A DNA stretch of 64,000 nucleotides from Clonostachys chloroleuca (lineage: Eukaryota > Ascomycota > Sordariomycetes > Hypocreales > Bionectriaceae), in contig JBANAY010000004.1 in assembly GCA_037952775.1 (NCBI GenBank), positions 682,001 to 746,000 on the forward strand, read 5' to 3'. The position numbers and the translations under genes were made by a program. Of the stretch, positions 21,588-33,702 are shown piece by piece. Every line of letters starts with the position of its first letter. Position 1 is the first letter of the stretch. The notes beneath the pieces are model-generated. The model saw only the letters and a program-made list of their open reading frames with translations, had not been told where the DNA came from and made no database searches.

Positions 21588-24500
21588 AGGTTGAAGTGAT
21601 TGAACACTGAAGGATTGCGTGCACGAAATGCGAGGGATGGGGTGTTGCAGAGAGGGAAGTAGCAGGCAAGTAAGTGTTTGTGAACACGAAGTTGGTTGGA
21701 AGGAGAGAAAACTGTGAGAAGGAGGCGGTTGTTGGCAGAGGTTTGGTTTTAAGGTGAAACGGAAGGCGGTGCGCGTTGCTTGGGCGATTCTGCCTGCTTG
21801 TTTTATTGCCTACGCGGTCCACCTCACCTACCTCTCACCTGCCGAGCTAGCTCCCTAAGTGCCTTCCCTCACTGCCATCCATTGTGAGAAGAAAGTGAGG
21901 AAGGCCTCAGCCCCTGCCAGCAACTTCAAGGCAGGTGTGCAGTACATGACGACAGTTGAGGTGTGATCCGCACCTGCCTTAGCCTCTCTCCATGATCTTC
22001 CCAATCTAAGTGGAGTCCTGCCTTTTCGGGTTGCGGTGGCGTCCGTCACACACCATTTCCAGTGAAACAGAGATATGCTAGTCCGTTTTCTGTTACCCTC
22101 TTTAGCCAAATCATCCAGCGCACAAGGTACCCGAAGCTTAAAGGAGGACTAAATGAAGTCAATTGTTTTGGAGAAGATTGTTTGTTTTCTTTCCCTATGT
22201 CCATCTACCTAGCAACCAGGCGAAGATTCTTGTCGGAGCAGCACTAGAGTGATTCTCAAGCTTCGTTGGGAGCTGATGAGGTCGACAGCTCTCCAAATCA
22301 GCTTGGCAGGGGTGAGCTGCCTGAATGGCCAGAACAAGGCATAGCGTCGGCACTTAGCCTCGCCTGTCATGCCTGTCCAGCTGGCCACCGCCGATCTGCA
22401 TAGAGATCGATGCGCGCTCTGTCATGTCGATGTGCAGGGTACCAGGGGCATGGAACCTGTTTTCCTCGTGGCTGGACACTTAAACACTCAAATGATGCCG
22501 ATCCCCACCAGCGAGAGATGCGAAGGAGATATAAACGTCAAGAAAGATGAAGAAAGCATTAGTAGATCAAGAAGGGATTTAGAATCAAGAATGCCAATCG
22601 GGGACGATCCCACGTTCAATCTCCATGGAGCTTGGTCGCATACGAAATGCCAATTCTGCACAAGGTGGGTTCTGCATGAGCTTGTGGTTCGGGATACTAA
22701 GCAGGGGGTGCACGTCGCTCGCGCATTGCAACGCTGCTTGCCGAGAAAAACACAATGATGAGGTCACGATGGTCTGAGTAGCCGACCGCTTATTTACCAA
22801 TTGTGCTCACCGAGAATGGACGATCTTTTGTAATGTCCCTTGAGCAGCCTGATTCTTCGGATATCTTGGTGCCCAGTGACATATCAAGCTTCCCAGCCAC
22901 GTTTCCTGAGGCATGCGGACAGATGGAAATGGCTGAGACATAAGGAATCCAGCCTCTCAAGGCGATGGAATGATAGTGAACAGGGGATCTTCTTATACTG
23001 TGGATCATTAATCAAGATCGAAAAAGTTGGGTGCCAAGAACCAGACCTTCCAAGCTACGGTGGACAAGATTTTGGCTTCCTCTTCTTTTGCGTTGGACTA
23101 TGGTGGGAATGAGGCCTCCGACTTAGATCGCATCCAATTTCCATCTGCAAGACCACTAGATTTCCCCGACTATCACGGCGAGGCCGACAAACTACCAACC
23201 GCTGCACATCCTCATGATCGCTGGTGGTTTACCATGAAATATCAATAGAGATATAGGGTAACCCATGCGGAACGGATGCATTTCCCCGGTAATGAACACA
23301 AGAAAGACTGAGTATTCATATCGGTATAAGATTAAATTCACTAGTTTTATTGTTTATTCTAGGATTTAGGTGTACAATAATGTGCAGGCCCAGCCTGAAG
23401 CGCGATTACTCGTTCGTGAGGCTAGGCATAGGATCGATCAACTCAGGAGTCACCGATGGATATGACCACCTCAACCTCTATACACTATTCGAGAGCTGAC
23501 AGCAAAAATCTAGATCTGAATTGGATGGCATAACAAATGAGAGACACATGCATTGAAGTCGGGAGATTTTAGCCCAACCCCCGCGTGACGCAACGGTAGC
23601 CTGTTGGTCTTCTCTCAGCTTAGGAGTCATCCTGAGCCTGTTAGACGATAAGCCAAGGAATTCCTGATCACAGTCGATTTAGTGTCACTATAGCCGGCCG
23701 GATGAAAGAAATCCATGCTTAACAAGAGCAGCTGGGGTTAAATGGCGGCCTCTCAAGGCTCACGGGGCTATCGATTTTCGATATGTCAGAGAAGTCAAGG
23801 TAAATTGGGTTACTGGGATGCCATCCCGAATTTTCACTGACAGGCTTCACAGCGAGGCTTAGATAGGCCTCAAATCCTATTAAAAGAGCACTGAGTTTAG
23901 ATCGAATAATGGTTTTTTTGCCTCTTTTCTGATAGAGCAACAGCATGGTATGTTACAACATCACTGACCTAGTATGGTGGGTTCGCGGGCGTCAGCCACG
24001 TCAGCCTTTAGCCGACTGTGTGCGATTATCGTGATATGCAAAAGCAATCAAAACTTGGAACAGATTCACAAGCTCCTGAGCTAACCACACTCCGTTTTGG
24101 AGTTAATTTTCTTTCCAACGAACCTGAACACGAGACTAGAAGAGAAAAGGATACATCAAACGTATGCGACTTCGCGTTAATATGAGAAAACAAGTCCTAT
24201 TTGGTCAGTTCCAGCGATGGATCCGTCCAAAAGACGAGAGTCTATGATAAGCAGCGAGGAAAGATCCCTCGACCTTGACCAGCTTTCAATATGTTTTCGT
24301 CCCTGCGCACATGGGCAATACTTTTTCTGTACCTAGGCTCTGGATGCAGTTACACGAAATACAAAAGAACCCGGGCTGCTCACAGAAAAGATTACAGGGA
24401 TGATTGACACCTATTGGGCTGTTTCAAGTAGCAAGATTTGTGCTTTCGGCTTGACCTACGAATCTGTCGGAAGAGGCCCACGGGCCGATATCTAGCCATC

Positions 24501-25615
24501 TGGACGATATAGTGTGCGGCCGTGTGCCGCCTTCGCCACGAGAACTAATGTGTCCTCCCTGCTGTGTTAACACTGTCCACATGCCTGGCTGTCTTTAAAT
24601 CTCCATCCGTTCAAGTGTTGCTGGGCCATCAACTTGGCCTGTCACAGTCTCTGCGTGGTTGATGTTCACAGCTGGTATTGTCCAGCCGGCGTCACCGTCT
24701 ACTTTTGAAATTAGTTCACTACCCCTGAACATGGAATTGATCTATATTGGGGTTGCACTCTCGAATGAGCCACGATTCAATAGATCACGCTCTGGTGGCG
24801 CAACGGCTTGGACGAGTTATATGAATTTGGCTGACAGTTAGACTTTGTCAATGGTATCGAGAACTGTATCGATTCCCCTCTATCAGGTTTGATGGCATGA
24901 AAAGACGGAATCGATACTGAAAGCAGTGTGTGGTTCGAAGCGGTCGGGAAGCAAGAAATATGTCGAGTGCATGATCGAGGTGCGTGTGCGAAGCTTGTGA
25001 TGTGTACAGTTGTAGATCCTTCTCACCCGGATACGAAATGTGCCTGCCGAGCCAGCTGTCCTTCTTCACACTCCTTTCTTGAGAGAAGAATGAACCGATT
25101 TCAAAGTCTCACCGGAGCTCATCCTGTATTCGGGATCATGTTCGCAACCCACTACGCGATGGGGCAATGTACAACTTGAAATGGCCGAACAAGCGAAAAG
25201 AAAAGCCCTGAGTGAAACCTTGTGATATGTAGCAATGTCGCAGCGTGATACCATGCTGCTTTGGCTTTCAATTAAATATACAACTCATAAATTCTAGTGT
25301 GATGTGGTATTTTGTTGACATGCGAATGTCAACATTTGTTGTTTTAAATCATAAGTGCAGCGCAAACCCGAAAATGATTCATCCCAAATGAAGCCCCCTT
25401 GCCCTCTCTTCGGCGTGTCCAAGGTCAAGTGACATTAATAGACCCTGCGCCATCTGACAGGCAACATGATTTCGTGCAACCATAAACAAAGGAAAGTGGG
25501 CAGGCCATGACTTGTATTGTACACATGCCAAGCCCCCAAGACCTAATCCAATATCATCCACATCTCGTCAGCCATTAATATGTAAACTTATCGTCCTCAA
25601 GTGCGGTGGTCAGGT
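21588..25615. other. 4-kb gene-free stretch
   Basis: No conserved gene was recognised. Weak open frames such as 22369-22758 (+) show two CxxC pairs but no known zinc-finger spacing. Short tRNA A-box-like strings occur near 23585 and 24795 without a credible tRNA fold. The left part should include the CFEM promoter, and ~25300-25615 the 3' flank of RNR1. Confidence 0.5.
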
Positions 25616-28504
25616 TTAACCACTGCACATGATGCAGGACTCAGGATTTTCAATGCTGCCTATTGAAAAAGTTAGAAAAGTTACGTTGAAAATAATTGAT
25701 TGTCACTTACAAGCAACGACAGCCTCTGAGTAAATGTCACGCTCACGGTCTTCACTGTCATCACCCTTGTCCTCGTCCTGACTGGCCTTGTTTGCAAGAT
25801 CCTCCTCCTGAACCTTGCCGGCTGGCTCGGTTGGCAAGGCCCTTGGGCTGTCACCCTCATCGACGTCGGCTTTGATTGGAGCCACCTTGTTTGGGGACGA
25901 AATGGGCAGGGACTTGCTTCCAGCTGTCAGGGCAGGTGGTGGCGTGGTGGTAGGAGTTGGCACGCCGTTTGAAATAGAGTTGCCGTTGGGACCATCCTTG
26001 AGCACATTTGCACGTGGAACGGCAGATGGAGAGGACATGTAGCTGCCGCCGGTGGCTGGTCCTCGCTTCTTGACAGGACGGTCCCTGGCGACAGTGTTGT
26101 CATCCACCTTAAGAGCTTGCTGATCGACAGTGAACTGAATAGGGGCCGCAGCAGCCTGAGTACGAAGATAGTACATGCCAGTCTTAAGCCCCAGTTTCCA
26201 GCCAGCAAAGTGCATACTGGTAATCTTGCCCATTGAGGGATCCTTCATATGGATGTTGAGAGATTGAGATTGGTCAATGAAAGCACCTCGATCGGCGGCC
26301 ATCTGCACAACTTGACGTTGAGAAATCTCCCAGACGGTCTTGTAGAGAGCCTTGAGGTCATCAGGGATGTTGGGAATGTTTTGGATCGAACCTTGCTCAG
26401 CAATGATTCGGTTCTTCATGGCATCGGACCACAAGCCCAACTCAACAAGATCTTTCAAGAGCCAGGGGTTGACGACCTGGAACTCTCCAGCCAGAACACG
26501 TCGGGAGTAGATGTTTGATGTGTAGGGCTCGAAGCATTCATTGTTGCCCAAGATCTGAGAGGTACTGGCGGTAGGCATAGGGGCCACGAGCAGACTGTTG
26601 CGGATACCGTGCTCCTTGATCTGCTCTCGAAGGGTCTCCCACTCCCAAAGGTCAGAGGGGGTGACATTCCACATGTCGAACTGAAGGATTCCCTCTGAAG
26701 CTGGGGATCCCTTGAAGGTCTGGTAGGGACCTTGCTCCTTCGCGAGTTCCATGGACTCAGTAAGGGCGGCATGGTAGATAGTCTCGAAGATCTGCTTGTT
26801 TAGCTGACGAGCCTCAGGCGACTCGAAAGGCATGCGTAGAGCCAAGAATGCATCTGCAAGACCCTGAACACCAAGACCAATGGGTCGATGACGCATGTTG
26901 CTGTTGCGTGCCTCCTGAACGGGGTAGTAGTTGACATCGATGATACGGTTCAGGTTACGCACGATAACCCGTGTAACTTCGTGGAGCTTCTTAAAGTTGT
27001 AGCAGCCCTCGTCGTAATCAACGTAGGCGGGCAGAGCCAGCGAAGCCAGGTTGCAAACAGCAACCTCATCGGGAGCGCAGTATTCAATAATCTCAGTGCA
27101 AAGATTGGAGCTGCGGATAGTACCCAGGTTCTTCTGGTTGCTCTTACGGTTGCAAGCATCCTTGTAAAGCATGAAGGGGTTACCAGTCTCGGTTTGGGCT
27201 TCGAGAATCGAGTACCACAGCTTCTGGGCACGGATCGTCTGACGACCACGACCCTCCTTCTCATACTTCTCGTAAAGGGCCTCAAACTCCTCGCCGTAGC
27301 AGTCAGCCAGGCCAGGGCACTCGTTAGGGCACATGAGAGTCCAGTTCTCGTTCTTCTCAACGCGCTTCATGAAGAGATCAGGGATCCATAGAGCTAGGAA
27401 CAGGTCTCGTGCACGGATCTCTTCCTTTCCGTGATTCTTTCGAAGATCCAGGAACTCGAAGACATCAGAGTGCCAGGGCTCGAGATAGATAGCAAAGGCA
27501 CCAGGGCGCTTGTTGCCACCCTGATCAACATATCTGGCAGTGTTGTTGAACACTCGCAGCATGGGGATGATTCCATTGGATGTGCCGTTGGTTCCGGCAA
27601 TGTACGAGCCTGTAGCACGAATGCGGTGAACGTTGAGACCGATACCTCCTGCCATCTTTGAGATCATGGCACAGGTCTTGAGAGTATCGTAGATACCGTC
27701 AATGCTGTCATCCTTCATATCGACAAGGAAGCATGATGAGAGCTGAGCCTGGGGGGTACCGGCATTGAAGAGAGTGGGAGAAGCATGAGTAAAGAACTTG
27801 TTGGACATGTAGTTGTAGGTCTCGATGACACGTTCAATGTTATCACCCCAGATACCCACAGCAACACGCATGATCATGTGCTGTGGGCGCTCAACAATCT
27901 TGCCGTTGAGCTTGAGGAGATAGGAACGCTCCAGTGTCTTGAAACCGAAGTACTGATAGTTGAAATCTCGGTCATAGACAATGGCAGAGTCCAGCTCGTC
28001 CTTGTGACGCATGACGCACTCGTATGTTTCTTGCGCAATCATGGGAGATGCCTTGTTGTTTCTGGGGTTGACATAGTGGTAGAGGTCGCTGACAACAGAA
28101 GACCATTGCTTCTTAGTCTGCTTGTGAAGGTTTGAGACGGCAATGCGGGCAGCCAGAATTGCGTAGTCGGGGTGGGTGACGGTCATGTATGCAGCAGTCT
28201 CGGCAGCCTGTTTGAGAAGAATTAGATGATGACAATGCCATTGAGTCAGGCGGGAAGGCTTACAAGATCATCGAGCTGAATAGTAGTCACACCTCCGTAG
28301 ACGCCAGAGATGACTTTCTGGGTGATGGCAACAGGATCAACATGCTCGGTATCGAGGCCGTAACACAGTCTTGAAACACGGGCAGTGATCTTGTCAAACT
28401 GGACACGCTCCTGGCGTCCATCTTTTGTATCGAGGTTAGACAGCCGATGGCAGGATAGGGAGAGAGAATGTGAGATGGAACATACCACGCTTGCGTACAT
28501 ACAT
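25616..28504 (-). CDS. RNR1: Ribonucleoside-diphosphate reductase large subunit
   Basis: This is the R1 subunit of class Ia ribonucleotide reductase, which makes deoxyribonucleotides for DNA synthesis together with an R2 subunit in the cytosol. There are four exons: 28504..28486 (19 bp), 28421..28264, 28207..25711 and 25659..25616. The product is 905 residues. The N-terminus MYVRKRDGRQ begins an ATP-cone (residues 1-~90) for allosteric control. The active-site cysteine is in QLSSCFLVD (residue ~218, as in yeast) and the radical-site NLCTEIIEY is near residue 428. The tyrosine pair is in [11 protein letters not shown] ~100-residue Pro/Ser/Asp-rich linker leads to the redox-shuttle CIMCSG end, which lies in the last exon; reading through that splice would lose both shuttle cysteines. 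ACGCGT boxes lie upstream, in keeping with G1/S control. Confidence 0.97.
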
Positions 28505-28751
28505 GATGGCGACGTGTATGTAGGGAGGCGGCCGGGAGAAGCGGCAGACTGGATGATAAACAAGGTGCAAACAATCAACGCTCTGTATATCTCAATGCAG
28601 TAGAGACAGTGAGATGAGTTACAACTGCGTAGTCAAGTTGCAGTTTGCGTGGGCGTGTTTGTTGGTGGCGGTGGTTGATGGAGGATGAGAAGGAGAAAAT
28701 GCCCCAATTCCACGGTGGGAGAGGTTCTTTATGGTGAAAGTCGCGTCCACG

Positions 28752-28757
28752 ACGCGT
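28752..28757. promoter_or_regulatory. ACGCGT (MCB) box, RNR1 promoter
   Basis: A perfect ACGCGT lies 248 bp upstream of the RNR1 start. This is the MluI cell-cycle box bound by MBF (Mbp1/Swi6-type) in fungi, and RNR genes are classic MBF targets. Binding here is inferred. Confidence 0.5.
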
Positions 28758-29056
28758 GACGCCAATTTTTTAGCGCGACAACAGCAGGGCAACGACTCAA
28801 TGGGGCGACCCGGAATTACTCTAGCATCAGCCGGGCTGGTTGTGCTGTGCCCCACGTCTCGGCTCGCTGGACTCGTAATACCGAGTGGTGATGCTGTTGG
28901 TTGAAGTGAAATAAGGCCTGATGCTACGTGTTGGTTGATATGGAGGGATTGGGATTTATGCAGGTCCGCCTGGTCTCTTCATCTGAAACCGTTCGCATGT
29001 TTCCAAACGTTGTACTTTAAGTTCACTTTAACCTGCATACCGAGAATCTTGAGGTA

Positions 29057-29062
29057 ACGCGT
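29057..29062. promoter_or_regulatory. second ACGCGT (MCB) box upstream of RNR1
   Basis: A second perfect ACGCGT lies 553 bp upstream of the RNR1 start. A CACGTG E-box (29114-29119) and a CACGCG string lie close by. The distance makes this less certain than the proximal box. Confidence 0.35.
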
Positions 29063-30796
29063 TTCCGATATGCAGACACTTAACGAGTTGTGGAGACGAC
29101 GCCGTCACGCGCTCACGTGACAGATTATTAATTGATTGGCACTGGCCTCCATAGAAGCTGATAAAGCAGCACCACGCATGGATAGGGCTGCCGTTCCTGC
29201 CACCGTCTATAGTAGGTGGAGAGATACTTTGCATTGTCATGATTCCCTTTTCTGGCTCTATGGGATTCTGATTCTTGCACGTGCCATATACGCCCCTTGC
29301 ATGATATGCATCTACTAGACATTCGCTACGCGCGGGCATCTGGCTAGCTATACTCGTGGATGAAGCCACGTTCTAGCACCGGAGAGGCCTGGGTTTGGGT
29401 GGTCCTGTGGTAGTTACAATTAGTTTAGTAATTCAGTTTGTATTCATCTTGAGATTTGTTTACATGGATAACTTTTGTGATGGCAATGTCTTAATTCTTC
29501 TGGGAAAGCAGATATACAAACAAAATGTGAGCCCGAGAAGTGCCTGCCAGTTCCTATCTGAAAAGGAATTAACTGAACCTATATGGGAACGACCAAATAT
29601 AATAGCTCTATTTACACAAATTTCTCTTTCCTATCCTAGCCATAACTCTATACCCAAGTTTTCAACCCTGATCTTCCATGTGTGAAGCTGATCTTGAGAT
29701 TATTCTTCAATTTGATGACACCACAACCCTGATGGGAAGAAGAGGTCTATAGTGGAGGGATTTTGGAGATCATTAGTACATGTGTAAGTTCACATGAATC
29801 GATTCTCCCATGATCTCCCATGACAAGGGGAAATTAATGGACTCTCAGGTCACACCCCAGCTGACTATTTTTTTTGTTGGCAGTTGACTCAAAACACAAC
29901 TTATGATTACATTGTTCTCAGCCAGTTTGTGTCGCTGAAGGAATATTCGCGGAAAATTGAAGTATTCTTTAGGTTTGATGTTTCTATTTACCTGAACATT
30001 TCCTTTGGGGTTTTTTTTATGTAAAAATCATCGGACATATGATTAGTAAAGTTCATATCACAACCTTGTAATGCTGAGTTTCACGAGATTGAGATCACTC
30101 ATGGGTTCAGTTCTAATAAGACTATCTCGGCAGCCTGAAAATCCAGTATCCGCTATTAGAGTAGCCTAGAAAGAGGCTTCATGGAACGCAGGTAGGACTT
30201 CTGAAGTGGAAACAGCGTCCATCGCAAGTGGGTGACATAAAACATGACACACCATGACACGGCTCTCAGCCATTGATACGTAAAATAACCTAGATTTCTC
30301 AGTTAGAAAGTAATAAATATAAGCTCAGGTAGCCGTGACAGTAAAAATAATAGTAAAGCCTGGGACAATTTGTTGATTATTGGAGCTGATGATTTTATTT
30401 GTTTTTATTGGAATTTATTGCCAGTTCCACGCTTTCTGTCACCCATTCAGCTCACTGTGTCCTGTGATGAGCCAGAGAGGTGGACCCAATCACGTGATAT
30501 GGAAAATCGAACGCTTATGTCCACAGGCAGCAACACCAGCCAATGCTTGATCTGATGTGTTCTTAATCAGTAATAGCTGAGGATGCCCTGCAGGTCAGAT
30601 TAACTAGCCCAATCGCAGCTGGCCTTGGGTTACAATTTGGAAACTGGTTGAGCCCCCCGTAGTGACTCATTCAGAGAACTCTCAACTCCAGACCCCTCCC
30701 CCTTCATCCTATATGTTCGCAAGGCGACCAATTTTGTCTTTTAGGAATTCCTTCTCCCACATCAATTATTTTGGCCGCTTTTCTCCTTTTGCAAAC

Positions 30797-32089
30797 ATGG
30801 CGTTACCCGCTGCCACCAACGGGTTCTCCGACCCAGAGTATAAGCCCAGATATATTGATGTAAGAACTGAAAACTTCATTTCATTGCCGTGAACATATGG
30901 ATCTGACTCCCTCTTTTCATGTCTGGTAGATCGGAATCAACCTGGCCGACCCCATTTTTCGTGGCAAGCACCGTGGAAAACAGTCTCATCCTGATGACCT
31001 CAACGCTGTCATTGGCCGAGCTAAGGAAGTAGGGTGCACGAAGATGATCGTAACGGGATCCGACTTTGCAAGCTGTCGGGACGCACTACTTCTGACTGAA
31101 GAGTTCCGTAAGTGATGTCAGCTTGCTGAACAGCGTCCTCCAGCTAATCTATATCAGCTGGGACGGCCTATGCCACCGCTGGCATCCATCCCTGTAGCAG
31201 CGCCATCTTTAGCTCTAAAGCAGTCTCTGAGGAGGCTGAACACACAGCACCATGTGATCCCGACCCATCGGCACCGATCCCGGATGACCACGAGCCCGAC
31301 CTGGTCAAGTCTGGTGAGATTATCACCGACTTGACCAACCTGATTTCCAAGGCGAGGTCATCTGGCAATCAGCATCTGGTTGCGTTTGGCGAGTTCGGCC
31401 TCGACTACGACAGACTGCACTATTGTTCCAAGGGGATCCAGCTCCACTCTTTCGCGGAGCAGCTCAAGGTTTCCGCCTCGCTCGAACCCCAGCTTCCCCT
31501 GTTTCTGCATTCACGGGCCGCCCACCGGGACTTTGTTTCATGTCTGAAGGAGGCCTATGGCCAGAACCTGGAAAAACTGGACAAAGGTGGTGTGGTGCAC
31601 AGCTTCACCGGTACTGTCGAGGAAATGCGAGAGCTGATGGACCTTGGCCTTTACATCGGAATCAATGGATGCAGCTTCAAGACCGTTGAGAACTGTGAGG
31701 TCGTCAAGGAGGTCCGTCTGGATAGGCTCATGCTCGAGACTGACGGGCCATGGTGCGAGGTCCGCCCTAGCCACGAAGGCTACAAATACCTTATCGAGAA
31801 GAAGGAGGCACAGAATGGGGCCCCGCCAGAAGCGCAAGCACAGCCACCAAAGCAGCAGCCAGCGAAGAAGAAGAACCAAAAGAAGGAACCCGAAGTCCCT
31901 GAGAGGTGGAAGGTCGTGAAGAAGGAGAAATGGGTCGAGGGGGCTATGGTCAAGGGCCGAAATGAACCTTGCAGCATCGAACGGATTGCGAAGATTGTTG
32001 CAGGGATTAAGCAGGTTTCTATCGAGGAAGTCTGTGAAGCCGCCTGGAAAAACACTGCCCAGGTGTTTGGTTTAGAAAGCGAACGGTAG
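30797..32089 (+). CDS. TatD-family metal-dependent DNase
   Basis: This is a TatD-type nuclease: a TIM-barrel amidohydrolase-like DNase linked in yeast to DNA fragmentation and repair. There are three exons, 30797..30859, 30930..31107 and 31158..32089, with introns 30860-30929 and 31108-31157. The product is 390 residues. Visible family motifs are YIDIGINLADPIF across the first splice, then GIHPCS, the metal-binding Glu in FGEFGLDYDR, LFLHSRAAH, VVHSFTG and LETDGPW near the end of the barrel. A lysine-rich insert (PAKKKNQKK) sits before a final SIERIAKIVAG helix. An in-frame ATG at 30713 would add 28 residues that are rich in Arg, Ser and Phe and lack acidic residues, a good mitochondrial presequence. 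MALPAATNG at 30797 is the conservative start. Confidence 0.93.
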
Positions 32090-32145
32090 ACGGATATAGA
32101 TATACAGTGGGTATCATTAAGCGCATAAATAGAAGATATTGAAGA

Positions 32146-33702
32146 TCATATCCCTGAGCCTTTTTGGCCTCTTATTCGACCCCGATGCACGGCTCCTTTG
32201 GTCACCGTTTCCTCTCCGGTCATCCACCCTGGCATTCGTTTGCCATCGACGATTCCGGCCTCGACGAGTTGTCGGATCCCTGCGAAAACATGAGGTCCAC
32301 TAAATGTGACCTTTAGCATTGGCGTCCAATTCGAAGGGCTTGTGTCCATTTCATTCATGTCGTCCACGTCATCAATATCTTGGACTGCTTGTTGCAAAAC
32401 AGATTCTACCTTGCTTCGTCGATGGTTTGGTCGGCTCTGAGCTTCACCATCTTCCGAAACTTCTTCCTGATTTGCTTCCAGGGCAGTGCGGTTGCGGGAG
32501 GTGGCAGGAAATGGATCTTGTAGAACGACCTCGAATCGCTCAATGCCCTTTCCATCTGATATAGAAGCCGAGTCGCCAAATCTAGACTGGGCTGCAGCCT
32601 TTGCTCGCTTTCGGTCCCTCTGGGATTGAGTAAGCGGGGCACCCCTTTTCCGACCAGAGGTCGACGCGGACTGTTCTCTTGACCCCGGTGGCGTAGGAAG
32701 AATGGCGTCCAAAGGTGACTGTTTATTCTTCTCATCGGCATATATTGACCAGCCTCCACCTGCAGCATTTCCACGCCCCGGGCCTTTCATGTCCAGCAAT
32801 GCAGCTAGGTTACGAGTCGTTATACTGGTTGATTTCACCGTGTACCGCTCCATTGGACGGGAAAGGGCTTTGGGTACTCCGTCGATGATAAGGTTCTGCA
32901 GGCTCTTCGATTCCCCCGTACCAGCTGAGCCTGTCCCTTGTGATTTGGTAGTATATAGCGACGGTGATCCATCCGGGAAAGCTAGATAAATCGTGCGAGA
33001 TGCATCGAAATTGGTAACGGTCCCTGATTGATCTAGACTTGAGAGGGCCAAGGCACTGTTATATGGCGAATCAATGACGAATATCCTCAATAGTAGTAGG
33101 GGAAACTCCTGAAGCCGATGAAAATGGTAGTGTGCCTTGACGTCCGGTAGTACTTGATCTTGGAGGTTCTGTAGGAAAGTTGAAGGGTGAAATCGAGGTG
33201 CCTGTAAGCTCTCTTTGTCCACCTTGAGAAGCTGCTCATCCTCGGTGTGGCTGGGTTTTTGAAGCGGCAATATCTGATAGGCATTCCATTTTTGCGACGT
33301 AGGATGCTCATCCAGATAGGCGAAATCTGCCATTGCAAGTTGATACAATGTCAAACCGTGACGCCAATCCCCCTCCAAGATTCGGCTGACGACATCTCGT
33401 TTGGACCCTTTCTGTTGGCGCATATCCTCATACAACTGGCGTAAGTCTTCGATTGTCCGTGCTGGAGGATAAATATCCTCGGAATCTTCATCATCGTCTT
33501 CCTCATCCTCCTCCTCGCTCATCCTAGATCGGAGAAACGGTGTTGAGTTTGGAAATGCAGACTCATCTAACCAATCCAGAGCAAGTGAAATGAGAGATTC
33601 TCGCGTCAGCCTGTTCAGGCTCTTCACAACAGCCGACGTTGAGGCATCAACGCGGATAGACGATGGTAGTCTCGCTGTGTTTGGCACTGTTAACCGTGCC
33701 AT
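32146..33702 (-). CDS. CENP-N/Chl4-like kinetochore protein
   Basis: This is a member of the CENP-N/Chl4/Mis15 family, part of the inner kinetochore (CCAN/Ctf19) complex needed for chromosome segregation. It is a single exon of 518 residues. The N-terminus (RLPSSIRVDASTSAVVKSLN, then LTRESLISLALDWLDE) matches the family's opening helices. An acidic EEEDEEDDDEDSED insert, the conserved SKRDVVSRILEGDWRHGLTLYQLAMADF block (residues ~100-127) and a central IYLAFPDGSPSLYTTKSQ region follow. A lysine/arginine-rich stretch (~375-400) could be a nuclear signal. The C-terminus carries the family's TFSGPHVFAGIRQLVEAGIVD. The gene ends 56 bp from the TatD stop, so the two are convergent. An ACGCGT box lies 168 bp upstream. 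Start chosen at the first ATG, directly before the conserved N-terminus. Confidence 0.88.
   Translation of the reverse strand: MARLTVPNTARLPSSIRVDASTSAVVKSLNRLTRESLISLALDWLDESAFPNSTPFLRSRMSEEEDEEDDDEDSEDIYPPARTIEDLRQLYEDMRQQKGSKRDVVSRILEGDWRHGLTLYQLAMADFAYLDEHPTSQKWNAYQILPLQKPSHTEDEQLLKVDKESLQAPRFHPSTFLQNLQDQVLPDVKAHYHFHRLQEFPLLLLRIFVIDSPYNSALALSSLDQSGTVTNFDASRTIYLAFPDGSPSLYTTKSQGTGSAGTGESKSLQNLIIDGVPKALSRPMERYTVKSTSITTRNLAALLDMKGPGRGNAAGGGWSIYADEKNKQSPLDAILPTPPGSREQSASTSGRKRGAPLTQSQRDRKRAKAAAQSRFGDSASISDGKGIERFEVVLQDPFPATSRNRTALEANQEEVSEDGEAQSRPNHRRSKVESVLQQAVQDIDDVDDMNEMDTSPSNWTPMLKVTFSGPHVFAGIRQLVEAGIVDGKRMPGWMTGEETVTKGAVHRGRIRGQKGSGI

Larger units (their letters stand above)
28505..30796. 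other. divergent intergenic region, RNR1 and TatD
   Basis: This is the promoter region shared by RNR1 (minus) and the TatD gene (plus). About 29400-30400 is clearly AT-rich with many short T runs and may include decayed repeat sequence, but no element could be identified. A 96-codon frame at 29395-29685 (+) has one hydrophobic stretch and no known family. Confidence 0.5.

Noticed and set aside
21430..21822. 130-codon minus-strand frame upstream of the CFEM gene
   Set aside because: It overlaps the likely leader and 5'-UTR intron; no conserved features.
22369..22758. 129-codon open frame with two CxxC pairs
   Set aside because: The cysteine spacing fits no known finger and the rest is unlike a conserved protein.
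23580..23680. tRNA A-box-like string (GACGCAACGGTAGC), with another near 24795
   Set aside because: No matching B box (GGTTCGANNCC) and no cloverleaf pairing at the expected distance.
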